DNA of 64,000 nucleotides from Vreelandella boliviensis LC1. Its GTDB lineage: Bacteria; Pseudomonadota; Gammaproteobacteria; Pseudomonadales; Halomonadaceae. The notes beneath the pieces are model-generated. The model worked only from the letters and a program-made list of their open reading frames with translations. It was not told where the DNA came from and searched no databases. Below are positions 1 through 6,751 of this stretch, piece after piece; within the stretch, counting starts at the first letter, position 1; each line of letters opens with the position of its first letter. Where the stretch lies: assembly GCF_000236035.1 (NCBI RefSeq), contig NZ_JH393259.1, positions 341,809 to 405,808 of the forward strand. The letters are read 5' to 3'. Position numbers and translations under genes: made by a program.

Positions 1-659
1 TCCCTAAGCACTGCCTTGGCCTCCTCGAGCCCCAGCGCCAGAACGGCGCAATAGCCTTCAAACTCGCTACTTTACAGCCACTCGAATTGGCTATCGGCTA
101 GCGGCGCATCCTTAGGCGGGGTGGCTTTGAACTCCAGGTACAGGCCAAACCACCCGCCGCGAGCCTGACGAACGGGGAGATCGCTCACACCTGCCTTTAC
201 GCCCTGGCGTTTGAGGGCGCTCGCGGTTTTCTTGTTGCGGTGGCCACCGTTGGGCACATGGAAGGTGGCATCAAACAGCTCGCTTACCGGGAGGCCTCGC
301 ATCTTCTCGCCATACAGCCAGCGGATGAGCACTGCTTGCTCCTGCCCTTCCCAATCAACAGGCTTTGCCCGGGGCGCACCGCTTTTGGTTAGTGCTCGAG
401 GACGGCGGGGTTTCTGGATTCGTAACGTCACGCCATCAGGCAACTGCCGATATTCAAGCGCTTTTGCCTGCAGGCGGCGGCAATCCAGGTACAAACCGAA
501 TCGCACGTTTTGGCACAATAACGCGGCACGGCGCGCCTGCTGCCCACCTTTTAATTTGTCCTCACGCACCTGGTCTACGCGAATCCAGCCATATCTCGGC
601 AGGTATCCACACCCCACAAAACGCGCGTTCTTCGGCCATAGTTGCACCTCGTGCCTCAT
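1..659 (-). pseudogene. VRR-NUC domain nuclease, interrupted by an in-frame stop
   Basis: A PD-(D/E)xK-type VRR-NUC nuclease of phage/island type. The C-terminal half holds the fold's signature: a conserved Glu-Gln pair after VDWEG, a Gly-Gly-His turn (NGGHR), KAGVSDLP with the catalytic Asp, and YLEFK with the catalytic Glu and Lys. The reading frame stops at TAA (72-74) just after SQFEWL. The same frame continues without a shift as SSEFEGYCAVLALGLEEAKA down to base 1, which is exactly the family's final strand and helix, so a single nonsense change has cut the gene. It also runs off the left edge. I chose ATG 659. The open frame goes further upstream, but that part would overlap a divergent ORF and shows no family similarity. 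VRR-NUC genes are common in prophages beside SNF2-type helicases; none is visible here. Confidence 0.75.
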
Positions 660-734
660 GCCAAAGAGGAATTGAGTGAAGCCACCCAATATCGCTATAT
701 TGGTAGCTTCTAAACTAGGGATAAGGGGAAAGCG

Positions 735-1145
735 TTGGACAAGGCCGCCTACCACAAGCGTTGGGATCAGCTTGAGCAGATGCAGCGGGAATACAGCAAC
801 CTGCCAGAGTCGGGCGTCGAAAACGTCGAAGCACTGCACAAAATGCTGATAAATACCTTTCGGGAATTTGTCGTTGCTTGTTATTGCGACCACTGGCGTG
901 AAGCCTACCGAGGCGATGCATTCCCCCTAGATGCTGATAGAGATGTGCTGATAGCCCGCTCCATCAAAGCCCACCACTGGACACCGGGCATTGCCACCAG
1001 CCTCTCCAGCTACGACCTTGCCCTTTCGCTCATCGATGAGCTGGCGACGTTCACACTGACGGAAATGGCAGTTCACGTGTCGTACATGAACCTACAGGCA
1101 CTGCCCAAGGCGGATTACCAAGCACTCATTCAGCCGCATGAATGA
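735..1145 (+). CDS. hypothetical protein, 136 aa, island-borne
   Basis: Family not recognised. The ORF starts with TTG at 735, which is supported by a good ribosome-binding site (AAGGGGAAAG) just upstream; no ATG offers anything comparable. The protein is soluble, acidic to neutral and rich in His, Trp and Tyr in its middle (CYCDHWREAYRG, KAHHWTPG), with predicted helical ends and no membrane segment or signal peptide. It lies divergent from the VRR-NUC remnant, with about 75 bp between them, and upstream of an integrase remnant. It is therefore probably cargo of a prophage or integrative element that extends off the left edge. Function unknown. It is called as a gene because of its clear ribosome-binding site and ordinary amino-acid composition. 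Confidence 0.55.
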   Translation: MDKAAYHKRWDQLEQMQREYSNLPESGVENVEALHKMLINTFREFVVACYCDHWREAYRGDAFPLDADRDVLIARSIKAHHWTPGIATSLSSYDLALSLIDELATFTLTEMAVHVSYMNLQALPKADYQALIQPHE

Positions 1146-1222
1146 TGGTTGATCTACCTCAGACCTTAGGGTGCTAGCTTGTGAATAAAAAGCCACGCCG
1201 AAGCCCGCTAAGGTGGTAGCTG

Positions 1223-1577
1223 TGGCACCCCCAGGCGAAGAAGGAAAACGAATGGGTGTTCGCGAAGGCTGATGGTGAACGACTTGGAAATCTGCACGAA
1301 CTTCCGGATACACGACTTGCGCCACACGTGCGCTAGTTGGACGATCAGCGAAGGCGTGCCAATGCTAGACGTTAAAGACGTGCTCGAGCATTCCACTGTG
1401 AAGATGACCGAGAACCTGGCGCCGCACCGCGCAAGGGATGCTGTTAGCCGATTGGGGAATCGTCCAAAAGAACACACACCGGCAGAGGTTGCGAATCAGC
1501 GCCAGACACAATCTGGACACAATGAAAGACCGGTGCATTTAATAGAAGGTATGTTGGGAATGAAACGGAGAGCCTAG
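1223..1577 (+). pseudogene. tyrosine recombinase (integrase) C-terminal remnant
   Basis: Catalytic-domain fragment of a phage-type tyrosine integrase. From 1272 the frame gives FRIHDLRHTCASW, with the His-x-x-Arg box, and then LEHSTVKMTE, with the second conserved His. The family continues MTER-Y-AHLAP. Here it reads MTENLAP, so about three codons including the nucleophilic Tyr are gone and the protein cannot be an active recombinase. Just upstream, a different frame (from 1223) reads WHPQAKKENEWVFAKADG, the segment that normally precedes the His-Arg box, so there is a frameshift near 1270. The N-terminal two thirds of the gene are missing. It ends immediately before a hairpin terminator and the tRNA-Ser-derived repeat, the usual place for an island integrase. 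Confidence 0.8.
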
Positions 1578-1583
1578 AAACAA

Positions 1584-1611
1584 AAAAGCCCCTGACGAAT
1601 CAGGGGCTTTT
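1584..1611 (+). terminator. intrinsic terminator after the integrase remnant
   Basis: Perfect hairpin: AAAAGCCCCTGA, loop CGAA, TCAGGGGCTTTT. The symmetrical A and T runs make it usable on both strands. It sits 6 nt after the integrase remnant's stop codon and 12 nt before the tRNA-Ser-derived repeat. Confidence 0.85.
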
Positions 1612-1622
1612 CAGTATTGAGG

Positions 1623-1639
1623 TGGCGGAGGGACAGGGA
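1623..1639. repeat. attachment-site repeat (copy of tRNA-Ser 3' end), distal
   Basis: The 17 bp TGGCGGAGGGACAGGGA are identical to 6735-6751, which is the 3' end of the tRNA-Ser gene (CCA, discriminator base, acceptor stem and the start of the T stem). Beyond base 1639 the similarity to the tRNA stops. This is the displaced att copy expected when an element integrates into a tRNA 3' end, and it marks the left border of the 1640-6734 island. Confidence 0.85.
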
Positions 1640-1697
1640 CCCGAGGATTTGGTATATAAGTAGTTGAAATGCTTACGTCATGCGGTTCTTATGCGAT

Positions 1698-1723
1698 TTT
1701 GGGACAAATTATTGGGACAAAAT
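1698..1723 (+). repeat. TTGGGACAAA repeats near the left island end
   Basis: Two close copies, TTTGGGACAAAT (1698-1709) and TTGGGACAAAAT (1712-1723), about 60 bp inside the left att repeat. The first is identical to 6672-6683, about 50 bp inside the right att repeat. Position and duplication suggest recombinase arm-type binding sites or conserved element termini. This is an inference from location. Confidence 0.5.
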
Positions 1724-1750
1724 GGCATAAAGAAAAGTGAAGGTGAAGGC

Positions 1751-2224
1751 ATGGCAGACAACCTGATTTTGAAAGGATCTACATGGCATGTACGTCTTGA
1801 GTTATCTGAAGATTTACGCCTTGCATTTGGATATCGTAGAAAGCTGACAAAATCGCTCAAAAATGGAAGATCTAAGAATGAATCAAATACAGAAAGAGAA
1901 GACATAGCGATTAGAATACTTGCTGAGCAAAGCAGAGGCGAGAGAAGATTTGCTTATAGCAAAATTAGAACAAGCAGATCTTTTATACAAGACGCTATTA
2001 GAACGAGTAGAGTTAGTAGAGAGAAAGCAGCTAGAACAGACGTAGTTATTCGAAGAGTTCGTGAGCTGTGGAGAGGGTTGAAAAGAGACTCAACAGAAAC
2101 TGATAGACTTTACCAACAGTCTTTAGAAAAGCTTGAGAGATACATAGCGAAGACAAGGAAGACGTTCATCATCCACCTACACCATAAAAGCCTTAATCCT
2201 ACTGTCGCTAGAAAGCCCCGCTAG
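1751..2224 (+). pseudogene. tyrosine integrase N-terminal fragment
   Basis: The first ~45 residues (MADNLILKGSTWHVRL, then RRKLTKSLKNG) are those of the N-terminal arm/SAM-like region of phage integrases that insert in tRNA genes. ATG 1751 is preceded by AAGGTGAAGG, a good ribosome-binding site; an upstream in-frame start at 1664 has no family similarity. After about residue 45 the similarity ends and the frame becomes Arg/Ser-rich. The frame starting near 1905 gives a more protein-like helical stretch (SKAEAREDLLIAKLEQADLL) that ends at a TAG near 2035, which points to a frameshift. The core-binding and catalytic domains are missing (full enzymes are around 400 aa or longer). It lies at the end of the island farthest from the tRNA. 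Product, if made, is non-functional as a recombinase. Confidence 0.6.
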
Positions 2225-2237
2225 GAGCTTTTTTGTT
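2212..2237 (+). terminator. probable terminator at the integrase-fragment stop
   Basis: AAAGC-C-CC / GG-A-GCTTT stem with one mismatch, GCTA loop and a run of T after it. It overlaps the stop codon of the integrase fragment. Confidence 0.5.
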
Positions 2238-2400
2238 GGTATTCGCTCCGCTCATAGGGTTATTGATACTGGAAGCTGTAGGAAAAGCTCAGGATGCACG
2301 ATACTGCATATGCTGACTACTATACCCGCCTTACTACTCCCCTCTTGTAAAGCTACCCATAAGAAACAATTACATCTTAATACATAGATAATAGTAGAAA
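2225..2400. other. intergenic, nothing recognised
   Basis: Apart from the tail of the preceding hairpin I see no gene, repeat or promoter that I can support between the integrase fragment and the 3' end of the large AT-rich gene on the opposite strand. Confidence 0.5.
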
Positions 2401-5400
2401 TCAAAGTCTTTCAGAATTAGCAGTTATTTCCTCATAACACTCTTTAATGCTTGGATAATCCAAGAACTGACCACTTATAAACTCACTGAGTTTTATGTTT
2501 AATATTCGCTTGAAATAATCATTTTGTTTGCTTTTAAGCAGAACTCTGCATATGAATTTTGTCAGTTTCATTTCTGCACTTTGATTCGTTATTTTTGATT
2601 TTATTTGAGCGAGTAGTATAATATTGATTAACGAATCTATTGTTTTTTCAGTTTTTTTATCTAATCTATAAATACCTAACTCGCCCTTGTAGTGATAAGA
2701 TTGTGTTAGCCTTGCTAACAAACTTATAATTAACTCTTCAAACACTGTAATAGCTAAATGATTATTAGCGAAAACATCAATCTTACCTTTCAATATATAG
2801 TGTAGTATTTCAAGATTCGATAAATCAAACCCAATAATTAAATTATGAAAATCCTCTCTACGAATGGGAAATGGAAGGTCGTAATGAGCCGCTAAAGATA
2901 AGCCAAAAATTTTATCTTCATGTGGAAGGGTTTGTGTAATTTTTGATATCAATGAATAAGCATCTATACTTTTAATCCCTAGTTTATCCATCCAATATGG
3001 TAAGTGATTGTCGAAAGATACCCATGTAATGTCTTTGCAAGCACTTATTAAAATTGTTTCATAAACAGTTTCATCAATTTTTTCATTTAATAAGCTTAGC
3101 TCTTGTGGAGCATCGAAGTTATATAAAGGTTCTACCTCAATTATTTCAATTTTTCGCAATAAAATTTTTAACTGATCTACTAGCGGAGCTAAAAATTGAG
3201 AGCCATTAATAGTCCCACTAAAATCTGGTATAAAAAACCCTTTCGTCTTAATATCTTCAATAAAATTGTTGATCAGTAGCTCTGTATTTCTGGTTATATA
3301 TATATTTTCATTTGGTAGCCTATCACTTAAGCAGCACAAACTAATATATGTAACTGAGTAAATATCTAATACCAATTTCTCGAATTTACTATTGTCTATT
3401 TCTCGTGGTTTTGGAGTAGGTATTTTATATTCTGGTTTCGCTATCAAACTCAATATATCTTCAATGGGGTTGCCAGTTTTTCTATTGTTAGCAATAAACG
3501 AGAAGGGATAATCTTGAAGATTAGTAAAGATTTTATTTTCATTACTACCTTTATTCAATTTCTTTGTTATATTTTCAAAAAAAGCAGGTAATTCGTAAGG
3601 ATCTGATGGTGTTTCAAGCAAAAGAAACTGATCAGTCCCATCGTTCATTTCATTTCGTATTTGTGATGTAATATGAAATAGGGCAACATAAGGCGAAAGT
3701 GTTTCTAGTAATTCAACAGTATGCACTTCTTCATCATTAACTTCACCTGTTTGCAATTTAAGTAACATGTCAGAATAAATATTTCCTTCTTCTATAATAT
3801 GGGGGTTCTTTTCATGTTTTGTTCCTTTTTTAACAATTAATGAAATAGTTTCTTTGCCAGCTTTTTTATATTTAACTGCTTTTAGCACACACCCTACGGC
3901 ATCGCTTGTAATCACATCGCGGTTAATGCGACCTTCAATGAAGAAGTTAAGGTAATGGGTATTTATGAATATGGTTGATTCATATGGAGATTTGGTAAAT
4001 AGGTCTATAAGGATTGTTTCAATTTTATAAAACTGAACATGTGGAGTGAATATATTAATTAATGCAAGTGAGTCTTGGTCTTGTAGGTTGTAAATGTTTG
4101 TATTAATGTCGTCAAAAAAAGATATCAAATAATTTTTATCTTCTTTACCATCTAAGACATTAGCTTTAATAAGTAATGCATTACTTGAATCAGGTTGTAT
4201 TGAAATTGCTTTATCAATATCTACTATTGCATCATCTAACAACCCTTTCTTGTAGTTCATATGTGCACAGAAAGACCAAAATAATATAGAGTTATCTGCT
4301 TCAGTATCACTTTTCAGAAGGTCAATAAGTTTATTACCTTCTTTATATTGGTTTGCATTAAATAGATTATATAAATATATCTCCATTAAAGGAGATAGCC
4401 ATGGATCGTTTGTATCTACTGTTTTCTCTAAAATAGAACAAGCATACTTATGGAGATTTAAATGATTAAGGTTGATGCAGATATCTTTAATACAGTTTGG
4501 GTTTATTTCACTTAGGTCGCTATCTTCACCTGATAACCAACTCAAATGCTCTAGCATTCTCTTGTGAGCAGCTTCATTATTTAAATATTTAGGCTTTGTC
4601 GCCAAAAGTAAGTAACCTACACTTTCAATAATGTCTTTATTTCTTACATTATCGTCAGTACTTACTTTTACTAATCCACCTTTTTTTAGCCATACTAGAA
4701 TTAAATCATTATCAAATGTTTGATCCACTAAAAAGGTTTCTGTTACTGTTAAGCTCACTCCATTAATAAGCTTATCTTCAAGTGTATTGTGTTTTTCTAA
4801 ATCTCTCTTATATTCCTGAAATTCTTTTATTTCACCATCCTCTAATACATCTAAGTTACCCGTATTTGCAAATTCCATAAAACGTGCATGTTCGGGATAA
4901 AGCTCACGCCATCTTTCAACATGTTTATAGCAATATAAACCTATATCACTTTTTACTTCTTCCAGAAATATTATATAGGGAACTATAGAGCTAAATATCC
5001 TACTATCTAGCCCATCCGCTTCAACAGACAAATCATATCCGTTTTTTATGATATCTTTTATTTCATCCTTACTTTTTTTACTTATCGTCCAATAATGCTT
5101 TCCGAATATACTAATTGATACTGCTTGGCTTTTAACTAAGAATAAAGCAATTCTAAATTCATAATCATTATATTTCTTTTTAAATTCAATTGCATAGTCT
5201 AAAGCTAGATTATATTCTGCTATTCTCATATATCCATATATGATTGATACTGCTATTTTGCTATCTAAAAGAGGGTCACATATTTTAGCATCAAGTTCTT
5301 CTTTATCAGCAATAAATTCTAGGTATTGGCAATCAGCTAAAACAGAGTTAATAGTCTTTTGGTTGTAGATTGCTCTAGCTTCTTCAATTTCATCAAATAC

Positions 5401-5751
5401 AATTTTTATTCTTAAAATTCCAGCTAAAATAACACCTTTATCGCTTTGCCTTGCTTCTATATAGGCTGTGTTTAATTCAGCCTCGGTTATCCGCAATTCG
5501 CTCTTATTGCTTAATCCCGTTAATATTTTTAGAAAATTGATGTAGTGATTAGATGTTTCGTGATTGTTAGTTTTTTCTATATTCTCAATAAAGGCCCTAG
5601 CTTGCTTGAAATTTCCCTTTTTAATTTCAGTAAATACTTGGTCAGTTAGGCTTTTAAGATTTTCGGGCATCAACCCAATAATATTATTATTGTTATTTGT
5701 TATATTCTTTCCATATCCTAACAGCAATTGCATGTTGCTAAACAGACCCAT
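2401..5751 (-). CDS. large TPR protein with GreAB-C-like and PIN-like domains, candidate defence effector
   Basis: A 1,116-aa cytosolic protein, very AT-rich (about 30% G+C where counted) in a mid-50s chromosome. N-terminus: a short Gly/Asn tag (GYGKNITNNNN, 13-23). Residues ~30-590 are helical-repeat; the clearest TPR is ~490-525 (MNYKKGLLDDAIVDIDKAIS). Residues ~592-678 resemble the C-terminal domain of GreA/GreB (IIEEGNIYSDMLLKLQTGEV fits its conserved turn and helix). Residues ~790-935 look like a PIN nuclease: Asp797 after LVL, Glu824 in RNTELL, Asp893/Glu894 and Asp914 in VSFDNHL. The tail is helical. A TPR-GreAB-C-PIN architecture has, as I recall, been proposed as a prokaryotic conflict system; that is memory, not a search. 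It starts 27 nt after the 119-aa gene, on the same strand, with ribosome-binding site GAGGCTAA. The PIN domain would predict RNA cleavage. Confidence is high for the gene, moderate for the domains. Confidence 0.7.
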   Translation of the reverse strand: MGLFSNMQLLLGYGKNITNNNNNIIGLMPENLKSLTDQVFTEIKKGNFKQARAFIENIEKTNNHETSNHYINFLKILTGLSNKSELRITEAELNTAYIEARQSDKGVILAGILRIKIVFDEIEEARAIYNQKTINSVLADCQYLEFIADKEELDAKICDPLLDSKIAVSIIYGYMRIAEYNLALDYAIEFKKKYNDYEFRIALFLVKSQAVSISIFGKHYWTISKKSKDEIKDIIKNGYDLSVEADGLDSRIFSSIVPYIIFLEEVKSDIGLYCYKHVERWRELYPEHARFMEFANTGNLDVLEDGEIKEFQEYKRDLEKHNTLEDKLINGVSLTVTETFLVDQTFDNDLILVWLKKGGLVKVSTDDNVRNKDIIESVGYLLLATKPKYLNNEAAHKRMLEHLSWLSGEDSDLSEINPNCIKDICINLNHLNLHKYACSILEKTVDTNDPWLSPLMEIYLYNLFNANQYKEGNKLIDLLKSDTEADNSILFWSFCAHMNYKKGLLDDAIVDIDKAISIQPDSSNALLIKANVLDGKEDKNYLISFFDDINTNIYNLQDQDSLALINIFTPHVQFYKIETILIDLFTKSPYESTIFINTHYLNFFIEGRINRDVITSDAVGCVLKAVKYKKAGKETISLIVKKGTKHEKNPHIIEEGNIYSDMLLKLQTGEVNDEEVHTVELLETLSPYVALFHITSQIRNEMNDGTDQFLLLETPSDPYELPAFFENITKKLNKGSNENKIFTNLQDYPFSFIANNRKTGNPIEDILSLIAKPEYKIPTPKPREIDNSKFEKLVLDIYSVTYISLCCLSDRLPNENIYITRNTELLINNFIEDIKTKGFFIPDFSGTINGSQFLAPLVDQLKILLRKIEIIEVEPLYNFDAPQELSLLNEKIDETVYETILISACKDITWVSFDNHLPYWMDKLGIKSIDAYSLISKITQTLPHEDKIFGLSLAAHYDLPFPIRREDFHNLIIGFDLSNLEILHYILKGKIDVFANNHLAITVFEELIISLLARLTQSYHYKGELGIYRLDKKTEKTIDSLINIILLAQIKSKITNQSAEMKLTKFICRVLLKSKQNDYFKRILNIKLSEFISGQFLDYPSIKECYEEITANSERL

Positions 5752-5778
5752 ATCTTAGCCTCAAAATAAATAGTAGAT

Positions 5779-6138
5779 TTAGTAAGTTTCATTATTTGTT
5801 ATATTGTTATCACCTTTACCAATAAGTATTTGAAAATTGGTTTTTTTAGTGTTTATCTTTTTTATATTTATATTTGATGCCAATGAAGGTATTACCTTGT
5901 CTTCTCTAATGGTCCTATCTATAGCTATTTTATTAAGATCTTCCAGATTTTTTGATTCTTTAATTTCCAGAATTCTGTTTACTAATTTGTCTATATAATT
6001 TTCGTTCTCAAGATCTTCTGTAAATTTATTTTTTAACGCTTGATAAGTTAGTTTGGTTGGAATTGAAATAAGGCTATATAAGCCATTCGAAATAATATTC
6101 AAAACCACAGATTGAGCACTGCTATCATCAAAAATCAT
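5779..6138 (-). CDS. 119-aa unknown, first gene of the island operon
   Basis: Not recognised. It lies 27 nt upstream of the TPR/GreAB-C/PIN-like gene on the same strand and shares its extreme AT-richness, so the two were probably acquired and are transcribed together. ATG 6138 follows GAGAAAG; an in-frame GTG at 6150 would add four residues. The N-terminal third has a hydrophobic helix (VVLNIISNGLYSLISI), the middle is charged and helical, and the C-terminus reads LIGKGDNNITNN, closely resembling the N-terminal GYGKNITNNNN of the next protein. A shared Gly/Asn tag in partner proteins suggests a common docking or recognition element. It could be a regulator, an antitoxin-like inhibitor or a sensor adaptor; nothing in it identifies a DNA-binding fold. 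Confidence 0.65.
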   Translation of the reverse strand: MIFDDSSAQSVVLNIISNGLYSLISIPTKLTYQALKNKFTEDLENENYIDKLVNRILEIKESKNLEDLNKIAIDRTIREDKVIPSLASNINIKKINTKKTNFQILIGKGDNNITNNETY

Positions 6139-6166
6139 TAGCTTTCTCACTTTAGTTCAGTAATTA

Positions 6167-6190
6167 GTTAATTTTACCATGTAAATTAAC
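6167..6190. promoter_or_regulatory. near-palindrome upstream of the island operon, candidate operator
   Basis: Perfect 8-bp arms GTTAATTT (6167-6174) and AAATTAAC (6183-6190) separated by 8 bp, about 30 bp upstream of the start codon of the 119-aa gene. A TAAAAT hexamer that could serve as a -10 lies inside it on the minus strand. The position suits an autoregulatory operator. No binding protein is known. Confidence 0.45.
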
Positions 6191-6311
6191 TGATGCATCT
6201 GAGAAGGGGATCTATTTAAAAGAAATGGTTGCAGTCAGGGCAGTGGCTTTTATGCTATCAACCCAGCCACTAGCCCTTGACCGCCCGCCCTGCATATCTT
6301 CCACACTGGAC

Positions 6312-6343
6312 ACCGACATACCGACATACCGACATACCGACAT
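6312..6343 (+). repeat. tandem repeat (ACCGACAT)x4
   Basis: Four perfect contiguous copies of the 8-mer ACCGACAT, followed by ACC and a run of C. The unit length is not a multiple of three, which argues against a coding role. Short perfect arrays like this change copy number easily by slippage. Confidence 0.9.
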
Positions 6344-6501
6344 ACCCCCCCTGGTCAATCACGGCCACTATAACCAGCTATTACCTTTCTCTATTAATTA
6401 CCAATATTTGATAGCAAAACACAAAATCCAAACGAATTGGTCAAAAAACAGCCAGAACACAATCGTTTCTGAGGCATTTGAAGATCATACCCTAAGCTAT
6501 G

Positions 6502-6594
6502 AGCCTATCTGTGGGCTATTAGCCTGTATGTGGGCTATTTAGCCTGTATGTGGGCTATTAGCCTGTATGTAGGCTATTAGCCTGTATGTGGGCT
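6502..6594 (+). repeat. five tandem 19-20 bp repeats with internal dyad
   Basis: Consensus AGCCTGTATGTGGGCTATT: copies at 6502-6520, 6521-6540 (20 bp), 6541-6559, 6560-6578 and a partial fifth at 6579-6594. Each copy, read with its flanks, contains TAGCC and GGCTA arms around a 7-8 bp centre, so every unit is itself an imperfect palindrome. There are no spacers, so it is not a CRISPR array. About 140-230 bp inside the tRNA att site, this is where arm-type integrase or excision-factor sites would be expected. Confidence 0.85.
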
Positions 6595-6671
6595 TATATC
6601 CTTAGTGTGGGGGGTGTGTGGCGGTAAAGAAATGTTTTAATAAACATAGCATGAAGAAAACAGAGGTCTAA

Positions 6672-6683
6672 TTTGGGACAAAT
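6672..6683 (+). repeat. TTTGGGACAAAT copy near the right island end
   Basis: Identical 12-mer to 1698-1709, in the same orientation, 52 bp from the tRNA att repeat. See the entry at 1698-1723. Confidence 0.5.
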
Positions 6684-6691
6684 AGCAAAAT

Positions 6692-6731
6692 AAAAAGCCC
6701 CGTAAATCATTGATTTACGGGGCTTTTTTAT
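6692..6731 (-). terminator. terminator downstream of tRNA-Ser
   Basis: Long hairpin, GCCCCGTAAATC pairing with GATTTACGGGGC, flanked by A and T runs so that it can act on both strands. It lies just past the 3' end of the tRNA-Ser gene and inside the island border, so the island appears to supply the tRNA's present terminator. Confidence 0.85.
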
Positions 6732-6734
6732 TTC

Positions 6735-6751
6735 TGGCGGAGGGACAGGGA
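6735..6751. repeat. attachment-site repeat, proximal (within tRNA-Ser)
   Basis: TGGCGGAGGGACAGGGA, the tRNA-Ser 3' end, identical to 1623-1639. With that copy it brackets about 5.1 kb of AT-rich accessory DNA. Confidence 0.85.

Larger units (their letters stand above)
6151..6734. other. 580-bp non-coding end of the island with tandem repeats
   Basis: No credible gene. The stretch holds the operon palindrome (6167-6190), an 8-bp tandem repeat (6312-6343), a set of five 19-bp repeats (6502-6594), a TTTGGGACAAAT copy (6672-6683) and a terminator hairpin (6692-6731). An open frame at 6225-6542 runs through two of the repeats and has no ribosome-binding site or recognisable composition. The layout resembles a recombination or regulatory terminus of an integrative element. 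Confidence 0.6.

Noticed and set aside
365..679. plus-strand open frames over the VRR-NUC gene (also 211-675)
   Set aside because: Antisense to a frame with clear family motifs; no ribosome-binding sites.
2401..6138. ordinary VapBC-type toxin-antitoxin pair
   Set aside because: The PIN-like region is embedded in a 1,116-aa multidomain protein and the small protein has no recognisable DNA-binding antitoxin fold.
6225..6542. 105-aa open frame on the plus strand
   Set aside because: It runs through the 8-bp and 19-bp tandem repeats, has no ribosome-binding site, and its N-terminal composition is repeat-derived (DIPTYRHTDIP).
6502..6594. CRISPR array
   Set aside because: Repeats are contiguous without spacers, and no cas genes are near.
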